Source of the DNA: Adineta steineri
Taxonomy: Eukaryota > Rotifera > Eurotatoria > Adinetida > Adinetidae
Reading direction: 5' to 3'
Assembly (NCBI GenBank): GCA_905250115.1
Contig: CAJNOI010000006.1
Span: 596,033 to 660,032 of the forward strand
Length of the DNA stretch: 64,000 nt
Shown: in pieces, positions 34,388 to 46,362 of the stretch
How positions within the stretch are numbered: position 1 is the first letter of the stretch
How the letters are laid out: each line of letters opens with the position of its first letter
Translations under genes and position numbers: made by a program
The notes under the pieces: generated by a model
The model's database searches: none
What the model saw: the letters and a program-made list of their open reading frames with translations, nothing else
What the model was told of the DNA's origin: nothing

Positions 34388-37300
34388 ATGGATATTGAAG
34401 TCTTACCATCAGAATTCTCAAATCATGAAGGGCCTTCTATTATCATCGATTCTGACAGTAGATCAAAGACAATTACGACACAAAAAGATCCAACACCTAC
34501 TGACCCTTATGATTTCGTATTGACTCAGACAACTACGTACGTCTTATTCATATTATTTCAATAATAATTTATATCTTTCATCATTAGAACAACTTGTCTG
34601 CCATGTTTGTCACGTTCAACTAAAGTAGTGATTATATTTGCTTTATTCACAAGTTTATCAATGATGAATGCTATCCTAACCGTTTATTACACTTCAGCAA
34701 AACCACCAAGTTTGTCATTTTTATGTGATATAATTAATAATGAAGACATTCAACGTCGAATTAAAAAGACACATTGAAATTATAATATAAAGTGTATTTC
34801 AGAATTCTATTTTCGGTTGAGTTAAAATTCAGTTAAAACTAGTTCTTTTTAAGTTGAATATTGTAGGATGTTTAATGAAGTGTACAAAAAGAAAAATACG
34901 TATTTTTTCTGGCGTACAACAGATTTCTGTTCATATTAAAAATTAGCTGAGTCAACCAAAAACTGAACGAAAATCCTTGTAACAAAATTGAATAATACAA
35001 AGAGAAAATGAATCAATTCATATTAAAGATACACAGCTATCTGGGGTTTATTTTATTTTACATCATCTATATATCTTATGTTATTTAGGTAAAGTGTGCA
35101 CATTTATCCTAACATCAGACGCTAAGAGTTCGATCGGTGCTGATTCTCATCCGTATTCGGTTGCCGTAGCTGATCTTAATAACGATGGTCTTCTTGATAT
35201 AGTCGTGCCAAATTCTGGGATCAACAAAATTGGAGTATTTCTTCGACAAGCCAATAATACATTTGCAGATCAAATGACATTCTCGACTGGTGATTATTCT
35301 ATGCCGCACTCACTAGCTATTGCTGATATCAATAATGATCAACGACAGGATATAATCGTAGCAAATTTTGGCACTAATAATGTCGGTGTCTTTCTTGGAA
35401 GACCTAATGGTACTTTTGGTTCTCAAACAACTTTTTCAACTGGATCTTCTCGTCCACGATGGGTTATTATAGCTGATTTCAACAATGATACACAACCTGA
35501 TATAGCTGTAGTTAATCATGGTTCGAACAATATTGGTATTCTTTTAGGAGATGGAAAGGGAAATTTTGCCAATCAGATCACTTTTTCTACTGGTTTTGAT
35601 TCTATTCCATACTCAATTGCGATTGCTGATCTCAATAATGATGGCAAGCTTGATATCGCTGTTGCTAATTATGGTACCAACAATGTAGGTGTTTTACTCA
35701 ATTATGGGAATGGTACATTCGCTACACAAGTTACTTTTAAGACTGGTATTAACTCTCATCCATCTTCAATTGCTATCAATGACTTAAATACTGATAATCA
35801 CATGGATATCGTCGTTGTTTGTTCTGGTACGAATAATATTGCCATTCTTTTGGGTCTTGGGAACGGTACTTTTACTATAACAAAAAAATATTCAACTGGT
35901 AATAATTCTTCTCCTCGGTCAATAGTCATCGGTGACTTTGATAATGATAATATATTGGATATAGCTGCCGTCAATTATGGCACCGTCAGTATTGGAGTAT
36001 TTTTCGGATATGGAACCGGAATAGTTGCAGAACAAATGACATTTTTTACTGCTTCTGATTTTAATCCACAGTCTATTGCTACCGGTTATTTCAATAATGA
36101 TACTCGATTAGATATTGTCGTCGTTAACTTCGATTATAACTATGTCATTATGATTATTACGAACAAAAAATATAATTTCTTGCCGCAAACTACCTATCGA
36201 ACAACTGGTTCTAGCAGTTTTCCGACATCAGCCACGGTTGCAGACTTTAATAATGATAATCTACTAGATATGGTCGTTACCAATTATTATACTAATAGTA
36301 TAGATGTACTTATTAACTATGGTAATGATATCTTTAAAAATCAAGTGTCCTATTCAACTGGATCGGATTCTGGACCTTACTACGCTACAAGTGGTGACTT
36401 TAACAACGATAAACGACCAGATATTGCCGTCGCCAATTATAGAATAAGTACTATCATTATATTTCTTGCTAATGGCAATGGAACTTTCTCATCTCCGACT
36501 TCTTATTCAACTGGGAGTGGTTCTAGGCCATATAAAATCGTCACTGGTGATTTGAATAACGATAACTGGACAGATATTGTTGTTGGTAATGATGCTAATT
36601 ATATAAGTATATTTCTCGGGTATGGTGATGGAACTTTCTCCACACAAACAACTTATTCAACTGGCAATTACTCTGACCTATATTCAGTAGTCATTGGTGA
36701 TATTAATAATGATAAACAACAAGATATTGTTGTTACTACACGTAAAACTAGTAGCATCGCTGTTTTTCTTGGTTATGGTGATGGAAAATTCTCGAGCCCA
36801 ACAACCTTTTCAACTGGAAATAATTCTGGTCCAGAATTGTTCACTTTTGCCGAATTAAACGGAGATAATCTAGTTGATATTGTCGTTGCTGATTATGATG
36901 CTAACAATATACGTATTTTATATGGCTATGGTAACGGCAGTTTTTCACTGCAAAGTACTTTGCCAACGGGCAACAATTCTAGCCCAAGAGATGTTACTAT
37001 CGCTGATATCGATAAAGATGGTCATCTCGATATTGTTTTTATTAACTATAATGGTGGCAGTGTCGGCATTTTTTTTGGCTATGGTAAAGGAAATTTTTCT
37101 ACACAAAAACTTTATTCACTTGGAAATGGTTCGCACCCATACTCGATCGTCGTTAGTGATTTAAATAATGATGGTCAATCCGATATTATTATCCCAAATT
37201 CGGGAACTGGTAATGTGGTCATTCTGAGTGGATATGATAATAGTACGTTTACCAGTCAACAAACCTATCGAACTAAAGATCTCTCTAATCCACAATCTAT

Positions 37301-40300
37301 CGCTGTTGGAGATGTTAACAACGACAAACGACTTGATGTTATCGTCGTCAATTATTTAGGTAACAATGTAGATATTTTTCTAGGATTAGGTAATGGTACA
37401 TTTACAAGTTACGCGAGCTATGCAACTGGAACATCTTCTAACCCACACTCGGTTGCTGTTGGTCATTTTAACGATGATAAATGGTTAGATATAGTCGTTG
37501 CTAATTCTGGATCAAACAATATAGGTATATTTCTTGGATATGGTAATGCGACGTTTTCAAGTCAAACAACTTATTCAACTGGCAATAGCTCTCAACCGTA
37601 TGCTGTTGCTATTGCTGATTTTAATAATGATAAACGATTGGATATTGTTGTTGCTAACTATGGAACAAACAATTTAGGTATATTTTATGGAAATAACGAT
37701 GGCACATTTTTAAGTCAACAAACTATGTCGACCGGCCCGTTTTCTTTACCACGATATGTCGTTGTTGGTGATTTTAACAATGACAGTCGATGGGATATTG
37801 CTGTCATCAATTATGGCCCAGACAGTTTAGGAATTTTCCTTGGATACGACAATGGCACTTTTTCAAATCAAACAACCTATTTTACTGGATTAGGTGCTGG
37901 TCCCTATAGTGCTGCTGTCGGTGATCTGAATAATGACGGTATACAAGATATAATCGTCACGGTGTATTATTCTCGCGCTGTAGCTATTTTTCTCGGATAT
38001 GGAAACGGAACATTTGCCAAGACAGCAAGCTATTCAACTGGTTCTGGGTCTCGGCCAATTACGGTTGCTATTGGTGACTTGAATAATGACAATCGAATGG
38101 ACATCGCTGTTGGTAATTGTTACACTGACAACGTTGTCATTTTTATCGGAACCGGCGACGGAAAATTTTCTTATGACAATAGTTATTCGGCCGATAAAAA
38201 CGCTTGTCCATCTTCCATTGCTCTTGGTGATTTTAATAATGATACTGTAATGGATATTGTCGTCGCAAATTATGGCACTAATGTAATAGGTGTTTTTCTT
38301 GGAACTACTTATATAACTGGCATACCTGAAGATGCATATTCAACTGGATCTTCTCCGCATCCGCAAGGTGTTGCCATTGATGATTTTAATAAAGATGATC
38401 AATTAGATATAGTTATCGTTAATGGTGGATTGGGTAATGTAGGAGTACTTCTAGGACATTCGAATGGAACATTTCCATTGCAAACAATATTTTCAGTCGG
38501 TGATTTATCTTATCCAACATCGGTTGTCATTGCTGATGTGAATAATGATACTGAACTAGATATTATTGTCGCTAATTCTGCCACCGAAAGTATAGGTATT
38601 CTTTATGGATATGGAAATGGTAGTTTTGCGAATGTAGAGATATTTGCAACTGGATCCGGTACTATTCCACAGTCGATCGTTGTTGGCGATTTTAATAATG
38701 ATAAGAAACTTGATATTGTTGTCGCTAGTACTGGTATTGACAGTGTATTTATATTTTTGAGATATGATCCTGGTGCATTTAGAAGTCAAATATCGTATTC
38801 AACTGGAACTAATTCCGTTCCACGATTTGTGACTATAGGCGATTTTAACAGAGATGGTCGCTTAGATTTTGCTGTCGCTAATGCTGGCGCCGGTAGTGTA
38901 GGTGTCTTTATAGGGCTGGGTAATAACACTTTTTCCAGTCAAACCACATACTTGATTGGCAGTCAAGCGAATCCGCAGTCAATTATTAGTGCTGATTTAA
39001 ATAAAGACGGTTGCTTGGATCTCGTTGTCTGCAGTTTTTGGGGTAATTATATAAGTATTTTTTTTGGACGTTGTGATGGTACATTTTTAAATCAAACAAA
39101 CTATCAAACTGGGGATGGTTCTGGACCATATAATGCCGCTGTTGGTGATTTTAACAATGATACTCAATTGGATATTGTTATCACTCTTCAGTTCACTAAC
39201 CAAATAGGTTTTTTTTATGGATATAAGAATGGTACTTTCTCGAATGTAACCATATTTTCAGTTGAAATTAATTCATATCCAGTAGCGATTGCTGCTGCTG
39301 ATCTTAACTATGACAGTCGATTAGATATTGCTGTGGTCCATTTTGGAGGTAGCTATGTTGGTATTTTTTATGGATTTGGTAATGGTACGTTTTCCAATAT
39401 GATCAAATATTCAACTGGCATTAATTCGCTTCCAAGATCGATTGTTATCGTTGATTTAAACAAAAATGGTCGACTAGACATCGTTGTCGCTAATTCAGGA
39501 ACAGATAATGTGGGTATATTCTATGGAAATAATAATGGTACATTTTCCAATATGATAGCACTTCCAACAGGTAGTGGTTCTGGTCCAACTGCAGTCGCCG
39601 TTGTTGATATTAATAATGACGCTCAACTGGATATCGTCGTTGCCAATTATGGCAACAACAATTTTGGTGTTCTTCTCGGATGTGTCAATGGCACCTTTTT
39701 CCGTCAATTGACCTATTCGACTGGCGATTATTCTGAGCCATGCCATCTTGCTGTATGCGATTTCGACAACGACAATCGAATGGATGTTGTCGTTGTCAAT
39801 TCAGGCAGCAATAGTTTAGGTGTATTTTTTGGGTATGTTAGTGATAGTTTCTTAAGTGCACCAACTTATTTGAGTGCACCTTCTTCTCATCCGACTTCTA
39901 TTGCTTATGCAGATTTCAACAATGATAATCAAATGGATGTCGTTGTCACTAATAATGGTGCGGATAATATAATGATACTATTTGGATCAGGTTATGGCAC
40001 TTTTATCAGTCAAATGACCTATTCAACTGGTATGGGTTCTCAGCCATCCTCAGTAGCTGTTGAAGATCTTAATAAAGATGGTCGGTTGGATATTGTCGTC
40101 ACTAATTCAGGTACTAATAATATTGTTGTTTTTCTTGGTAATAATATAAGCAACTTTTCGAATCCAATGACGTACTCTACTGGTCTTCGTTCTCAACCAA
40201 ACGCAGTAGCTATTGTGGATTTCGACAATGATGGTCAACTGGATATTGCCATAGCTAGTTACGGTGCGAATAGTATGGGTGTTTTTTTAGGTTATGGTAA

Positions 40301-40454
40301 TGGTAGTTTTATGAATCAATTAATATTTCCTACTGGTTTTGGTTCACATCCAATTGCACTCGCTACCGGTGATATCAACAAAGATAAACTGATCGATATT
40401 GTCGCCGTTAATGATGGTTATGGCAATATAGATATTCTTATGAAGACATGTTAA
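34388..40454 (+). CDS. Giant FG-GAP/VCBS-repeat type II membrane protein
   Basis: Three exons, 34388-34536, 34588-34709 and 35089-40454, give about 1878 residues. Exon 1 encodes a cytoplasmic Ser/Thr/Asp-rich tail. Exon 2 has a transmembrane helix (STKVVIIFALFTSLSMMNAI, about residues 56-78) and its donor joins in phase 1 to the huge third exon. The rest is 35 tandem repeats of about 51 residues, each with a Ca-binding loop DxNNDxxxDIVVxN, then GVFLGYGNGTF and a YSTG turn. Thirty-five equals five seven-bladed beta-propellers of the FG-GAP/VCBS (integrin-alpha-like) fold. Nearly every repeat has an NGT/S sequon, predicting a heavily glycosylated ectodomain. Proteins of this sort are greatly expanded in bdelloids; ligand unknown. 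Without exons 1-2 there is no ATG start for the long exon: the frame at 35094 begins with GTG. An alternative short product would end at 34778 if the second donor were skipped. Confidence 0.85.
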
Positions 40455-41050
40455 TATGTGTCCTTTCACTTGTTTTTTTTGCTTCTCTTTAATTTTTTTT
40501 GTTCTGAGTCAGAGAGAATGTGTTGGAATGCATGTATGCATGAGAGAAGACGTTGGAAGCGATGGATATATACTGTTCTGTTCTGTGTGTTTGGTGTGTG
40601 TGTGTGATGTGTTATCATTCTTTTTATATGGATTAGTGTTCGGTTATGGAATAAACTAACATCTCACAGTATGATACTACTAATTTATACTTCTGTTTGT
40701 TTGTTGATCTATTTGAACTATTATATATTGCTTAAATATTTATAAACTATCTAGCAATTCATTATTTTATAACTGAATATCTAAGTGGAAATGAGTGACT
40801 TAAAACGATACAATCCAACTTCACAGACTTGTTTTTTCGATAAGAACATATGGTCAGTATGGATTGAATGAATTTTCTATTGAAATGACGATAGCGCTAT
40901 ACAGATGTTACTCAATTAAGGATGTAGCATGTGGTTGAGTGTAAAGAGATGGATATGACTGATTGTGTAATGTTTATATATGGTTGAAAATGTTCTGACA
41001 CACTTATAACAGAATAAAGAAAATTTGCTATATCACCATATGGTTTTTTT
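40455..41050. other. Intergenic, with a GT-rich tract
   Basis: 3' region of the FG-GAP gene. A TGTGTGTTTGGTGTGTGTGTGTG tract, interrupted, lies near 40584-40607. No gene seen before the VPS53 fragment on the opposite strand. Confidence 0.5.
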
Positions 41051-41052
41051 TA

Positions 41053-41520
41053 ATATAGCCATTTCAATTCTATCAGTTCCTTCAATTAACATTTGCAAAT
41101 GATTAAGTGTTGTTATTGAAGTTGTAAGATTTGTTTTTGCTATTCCAAGTTGTTTTGTATCTCGTGTTATTTCTTTAACCTATATATCAAAAATAAATAT
41201 TATTGAAAAATAAAAATAAAAATAAATTTTCTTAACCATTTCTTCTGACTCATCAGCTTTACCTTTAATTTCACGCATTTGTTGAAATAATATTAAAATA
41301 GAATTTTGTGCTTCTTCTAATGCTTTATGTTCGTCTATTCCTTTATCAGTGACCACGTATGGTTAAACGAATATCATTGTCTAGCGAACGAATCTTTGAC
41401 TTGACACTTCCAATGACTTCGTCGATATTTGTAAAAGCTTGTTCGGTAGGAAATAATTGATTTATATAATCAACAGAATTAAAATCGGCTCGATCTATTT
41501 CATTTGTACTTCGTAAAATC
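41053..41520 (-). pseudogene. VPS53: VPS53 N-terminal fragment, frameshifted and truncated
   Basis: Minus-strand exonic pieces at about 41356-41520, 41237-41355 and 41053-41180 encode clear VPS53 sequence: DFNSVDYINQLFPTEQAF-TNIDEV, then KALEEAQNSILILFQQMREI-KGKADESEEM, then [20 protein letters not shown] with [20 protein letters not shown]. The second and third pieces are joined by a normal GT-AG intron in phase 0. Between the first and second pieces the frame is lost (a stop follows IRGH and the correct frame resumes one base over). Nothing upstream of the DFNSV block or downstream of RIEM is present; an intact VPS53 is about 800 residues and forms part of the GARP/EARP tethering complexes. 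A full copy presumably exists elsewhere in the genome. This piece abuts the foldback element at 41574. Confidence 0.8.
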
Positions 41521-41573
41521 TATATACAAGAAATATATATAAAAATTAATTTTGTTTTAAAAATTTCCAGTAG

Positions 41574-41692
41574 ATTCGGTTCACCCTACTTTGATCGAAA
41601 GTAAAAATGTCGAAAAAATGACGCTACCTATCACGTCCTTTTTTCGATTTTTTCGACATTTTCACTTTCGATCAAAGTAGGGTGAACCGAAT
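41574..41692. mobile_element. 119-bp foldback element (MITE-like hairpin)
   Basis: Two 45-bp inverted arms, 41574-41618 and 41648-41692, pair with a single mismatch and enclose a loop of about 29 bp. The termini are ATTCGGTTCACCCTACTTTG. The element has no open frame, so it would depend on a transposase elsewhere. A relative lies at 31551-31630. Clear target-site duplications are not visible at the ends. Confidence 0.75.
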
Positions 41693-42089
41693 CCTATTGT
41701 TCAGTCAAAAATAAGTATTTATTATTTCGCATAACACAACTGTTTCTTCTTTCACATTGACCTTTGACTTCTAATATACTAGACCGAATTAAACTGCATT
41801 ATTATACGTGATTGATGTTGTTACATGCTAATATCAAATGCATTTTATAGTTCACCTACAATTTCGCCTAGTCTGTTTGAGGCCTTCTGCAAATATATTC
41901 ACTTCATGCTTTTCTTTGTAATATTATGCTCAATAGTTGAGCTTTTCTATTCATTTGATCCATTCTCGGGACGAGCCATTCATAAAATAGAGAATACGAA
42001 ACTGTTTATTGACATTCATGCTTTCTCCTCTTTCTCGTATTTATATACCTCTCTATAAACAAGTTTTCTTTACTTATACGTGTGTTAGC

Positions 42090-42587
42090 TTTTTCATCAA
42101 GCGAAAGATTGAAAGAACAACAGCAACAAATAGAAACACTGATACGAGCACAAACATTGTATGAATAAATTAAGAATATTAAAAGAATAGTACACATAAC
42201 TCAAGCAAGATAGTAGCTAAATTTTGAAGTTTGTATTAGCTCACCATGATTATCTTAGTAACTACTCTTTCGGTTGTCTTATCCCATTTGCTGAGTTATT
42301 GTTTTTATTTTGTATTTATTGTTTAATGTTGTGTATTTCAGGATCAACCAATCAATCAACAACAGTTTTCGCAGAAAGATTGGTATGCTCATATCAATTG
42401 GCTAAGAGCTGAGGTACAAGAGTGGGAAGTCCGAGTTGCTCAGCTGCGAGCTGAGGCGAATGAATTGATTGCTTGAGCGAACGCACTGGAGGCTCCACTT
42501 GAGGCTCTAGGAGATGAAGCGGAAGCTCTGGCGGAGGCTTGGGCTGATGAATCGGAAGCGGATCCAGCAGCATGGATAGGTGGATGA
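42090..42587 (+). pseudogene. Broken coiled-coil gene fragments, second piece strikingly GC-rich
   Basis: Piece one (about 42090-42168) follows an acceptor-like TGTGTTAG and reads SSSERLKEQQQQIETLIRAQ before a stop. Piece two (42342-42587) follows a textbook acceptor (TTGTGTATTTCAG) and reads DQPINQQQFSQKDWYAHINW, then LRAEVQEWEVRVAQLRAEAN-ELIA, meets an in-frame TGA at 42474-42476, and continues in the same frame as an Ala/Glu-rich helix (LEALGDEAEALAEAWADESE) to a second TGA at 42585. G+C of the second piece is far above the window average. With an internal stop and no start codon, a decayed gene or inserted foreign fragment is likeliest. The family is not recognised. Confidence 0.45.
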
Positions 42588-43036
42588 AGATCGGTGATGG
42601 TTGGTATTGTCACGATACAGATCAGTATTGCAAATGAATGATCTCGTGTGTGACATTTCTTCAGCTCTTGTATGTTTTCTTGTTTTGTTCAAATAAAATT
42701 TACAAAAGGATGTTGCAATTATTATATTTTTTATGTTGTTTATCAAAAATGATGATGAATCTGATTTACTTTATTTCTAAAATAAAGTAACACTTTTAAT
42801 TCTCAGTTCCGAGATTGGACTTATGCTACAACTGAATCCACATATACTCTAATATTTTCGTAAATTACAACTATTGATTATAATTAATAAGCTATGACTG
42901 TTATATTTCACATCGATTTTCAAGATAATAACATTACTGTATATTTAAATATTTAATAAACAACAAAAAATAATATGTATTACATTATAAAACACTATAA
43001 AATTCTAATAAAACAAAAAGAAAAAGAAAACATCAT
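42588..43036. other. Intergenic AT-rich DNA
   Basis: Nothing recognisable between the GC-rich fragment and the 3' end of the CHPF-like gene, which presumably has its 3' UTR here. Confidence 0.5.
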
Positions 43037-46000
43037 TCATTTTTTTTTCTTATCAGTTTTTTTTGTTTGTTCATTTTCAATAATAATCATAGCCAATTGA
43101 CTACGTGATGCTAATCCTTTTTCTTTTTGCATTAAACATCGATTATATTCAATATTATTCAATTGTTTTATTGAATCACATTTTATTGCATGATAATGAA
43201 CACGTAATGATTGATCTGGTGCACGTAAAATATGTATATCAGTTAATTGTATAAATAAATCATAGAAATTCATTGATGATAATGATATATTATGCAATAA
43301 AATAGTTTGTTTTAATTTTAAATAATCATTCATATATAATCCAATATGATCAAATGCATATGAATTAAACCAACCATGAGATTTATGTAGTTCAATTGTT
43401 GAATTATCTGTCATATGATATGTACGTGTTATAATATGTGGATGATATTGATAAAAAGCAATAGGAAAAAATAATTGAACATTTTCAATCACATTTAAAC
43501 GACAACGATTTAAAAAATCTGATTCAATATTAACATATGGATTTGTTAAAAATACAAGTGAATTTGTTCGAAATTTTGTTTCAAAATAATCAAGTATATG
43601 TGTTGTATGTGTATAACGTGTTATTGATGATGTTGATGGTAAATGTATAGTATGATATAATACTACTAATTGAGTTCTTGTACGATGTATTAAATCAATT
43701 TCATGACGTATATTATCAAACCATTTTTGTGATTGAGATAATTCTTGTTTTGTTGTTATAATATGTGTAAGATGTAATTCAAATTTATCACGGGTTTCTT
43801 TATCAAATAATGTTTTATTTGCATAATGAAGAAAACGTATTGCAACTGATTGTTCATCAGAATATATTGGTAAAATAAGAAAGATTTTTGTTGATTCAGT
43901 TACAAATGGCATTGGAACTATTTCAACGAGTCCTTAAAAAAGAAATATTTGTTTAAATCTTATAATCGATTTTTTTAATTCACAAGTCTACTATAAATAT
44001 AAATATTTAGAAATACTCAAAAATGATAACCGAGATATTTTATTTAAGAAAAAACTATTTTTATATAAAATACCATTTCCTCAATTATCAAAGTAAAAGA
44101 AAAATTATTGATATAGTACTCGATTTGTACGTAAATATTTATGTATTTATTTATCTTACCTAATGGTCGCATTAATTCTGCACGTTTAATAAATTCAATT
44201 TTATTCTCATCGATAAGCGACAGATCCATAATATAATGTGTACCTCGTGTTGGATCAAATTGACGATAACCATTAATTAGTTTTTTAAATTTTAATCTAT
44301 TTTAAAAAGAGAAAACGAAATCATTTAATTTCTACCAATAAGCACTCATACTGAATTCCATATTTCTTTTGTAATTGTTCGACAGCATAGTTAATAACTT
44401 CATGTATCTCTTCATGATCATCATCTTGAAAAAAAAACATAATTTAATCAAAAAAAAAATAATAAAACTACCTTTCATTGGATCGATGACATCAATATCT
44501 GTTTTTAAATAAATATGTGTTTCATTAAAATAATCCCAACGAAGAACATCAAAACGTGATGTTGGTTTAAATGGTGGTGGTACTCCAACTGGCCATGGAA
44601 TATTTCCACAACCTTCTGGTGCGTAACATGAGAGATTTTCGATAGTTTCTTCATATTTCGATATACTACGTGTCATTTCATCAATTTCAACTTGATTAAA
44701 ATATCTGATTAATTTGTTTTTTTTGAAATAAAAAGAAAATTATGATTAAAAAGATGTTTTTTGTTTTTATACTTCTGAAGTTTTAACATTGTTTCAAGAT
44801 CATTTACAGGATGAACAGTTAATGTTTGATTGAATTCTTCATTTTTAGATAATTTATCAATATCCGTATCAAATTCAAATCGATAATTTACATACGCTGT
44901 AAATTTATAATTCTAAAAAAATATTTTTGTATGAATTAGAAGAAAAGATATATAAATTAAAAGAAACCATACACTAGCCGTATTAACACAAGGTGATTTA
45001 GCTGCTTTTAAAATACATCTACCAATATTATCAGTTAAATCTTGTGAATAAGCATTATTTGTACACCAATCAATTTCATCAAGGACTTTGCGAAGTATAG
45101 TCTATAAACATATTTATTTCATTACTTTATCAAATAAAAAAAAATAATATCTTTCATATCGATTTCTTTCTTTAATTACAGAACAAACGTTCGATTTCAT
45201 AGTTTGCAAACAATTATTTGTGCCTGACATAATCTATCTACGCCAGAAAATAAAGCCGACTCTTTTTTCCCTTGCTATGTAACAATTAATCGCCATACAG
45301 TAAAAGTCAAGAATAATGGCATTCTATACCGTATAATTAGAACTATTTTCTATAGAATTCAAATTTATCAATACATACTCCTGATAGAATAATACCAGAT
45401 CCAAAATAACAATATACAGCATGTACATCATCAAATGGTTGTCCCATATAAAGATCTTGACTAATACTAATATGATTTAAAAATTCATTTAACTATAATA
45501 ATAGAAATTATTATTCCAATTAAATATCTTCTATTGAACTTACTTTAAAACCTCGTATATATGTATTATCAGGAACAAGTACAAACCAATCATATGATTT
45601 AATCATTTTTTCAGCAAGATATTTTAATATATAAAATGGTTTTAGATAAGCTCGTTTATCATGTATTGCAACAACTTCCATACTTTTAGGAAAATCTTGT
45701 ACATCTTCATCAATAAAAAATAATAAACGATTAACATAATTTTGTAATGTTTGATTGAGAAAAAACGCAAATGTATTTAAATGATTGGTTTCAGTTATAA
45801 CAGCAACAAGAACTTTTTCACGTATACCTAATTCATCAGCTATATAACGTGGTCGTGTAACTTTCGGTGTATTTGATGATTGTGTTGTTGTTGATAAAGA
45901 TTGATTATTGAGATTTTTTTCCATTGATGGTTGAACTATTCGTGGTTCATAATCTTTACTACCATAATCAACGAGTGTAACATCAGCAACTGAACGTGCA

Positions 46001-46362
46001 TGTCGATTTAATATTCGATCAATTGTATCACGTAATGAAAATGTTTCATTTGAAAGTTGATTATTTAATGAAGAAGAAAATGGTTCAGAAAAAAGTAATA
46101 ATGGATTATCACAAACACTTATCATTGGTAAACATGCTAAACTTAATGTAAAACCAAGTGATAAACCAACAAGTATCGATAGTATATAACGAGATTTAAG
46201 TCGACTACGATGAAATAAAAGTGATATTAATGAAAATTTATAACGCATTAATCTAGCCAGTTTTGAACGTATCGTTGAAAAATATTTGCAAAGATGTATA
46301 CCACCGGTTTTAGTTGATAAATGACGATTAGTGTTCAAATGAACTAGAAAAGAAAAGTTCAT
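43037..46362 (-). CDS. Chondroitin synthase/polymerising-factor-like glycosyltransferase (CHPF-like)
   Basis: Eight exons on the minus strand: 45544-46362, 45379-45492, 44973-45101, 44773-44912, 44472-44704, 44352-44424, 44160-44296, 43037-43932; 2541 nt, about 846 residues, all phases consistent. A signal-anchor helix near residues 60-85 fits a type II Golgi protein. The N-terminal half resembles the beta-GlcA transferase domain (LVAVITETNHLNTFAFFLNQ, LLFFIDED, SYDWFVLVPDNTYIRGFK), then LNEFL...AVYCYFGSGIILS. The linker has SRFDVLRWDYFNETHIY and GYRQFDPTRGTHYIMDL, typical of CHSY/CHPF. The C-terminal half is the GalNAc-transferase-like domain (NPYVNIESDFLNRCRLN). The metal-binding DxD triplets are replaced in both domains (PDN and NPYVN), so like CHPF it may be a non-catalytic partner stabilising a chondroitin synthase. 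A 277-bp second intron is long for the gene. Confidence 0.85.

Noticed and set aside
34588..34778. A separate short membrane protein ending at 34778
   Set aside because: The donor at 34709 joins in phase to the FG-GAP exon, which otherwise has no ATG start. The fused model explains both pieces better.
35115..39746. Several open frames antisense to, or in other frames of, the FG-GAP exon
   Set aside because: They repeat with the same period as the FG-GAP units and are shadows of the real coding frame.
35089..40454. Regularly spaced repeats that might suggest a CRISPR array
   Set aside because: The period is about 153 bp, repeats are degenerate at the DNA level and form one continuous protein frame.
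42474..42476. In-frame TGA as a selenocysteine or recoded stop
   Set aside because: No candidate SECIS hairpin was seen downstream, the residue context is not a redox site, and the locus has other signs of decay.
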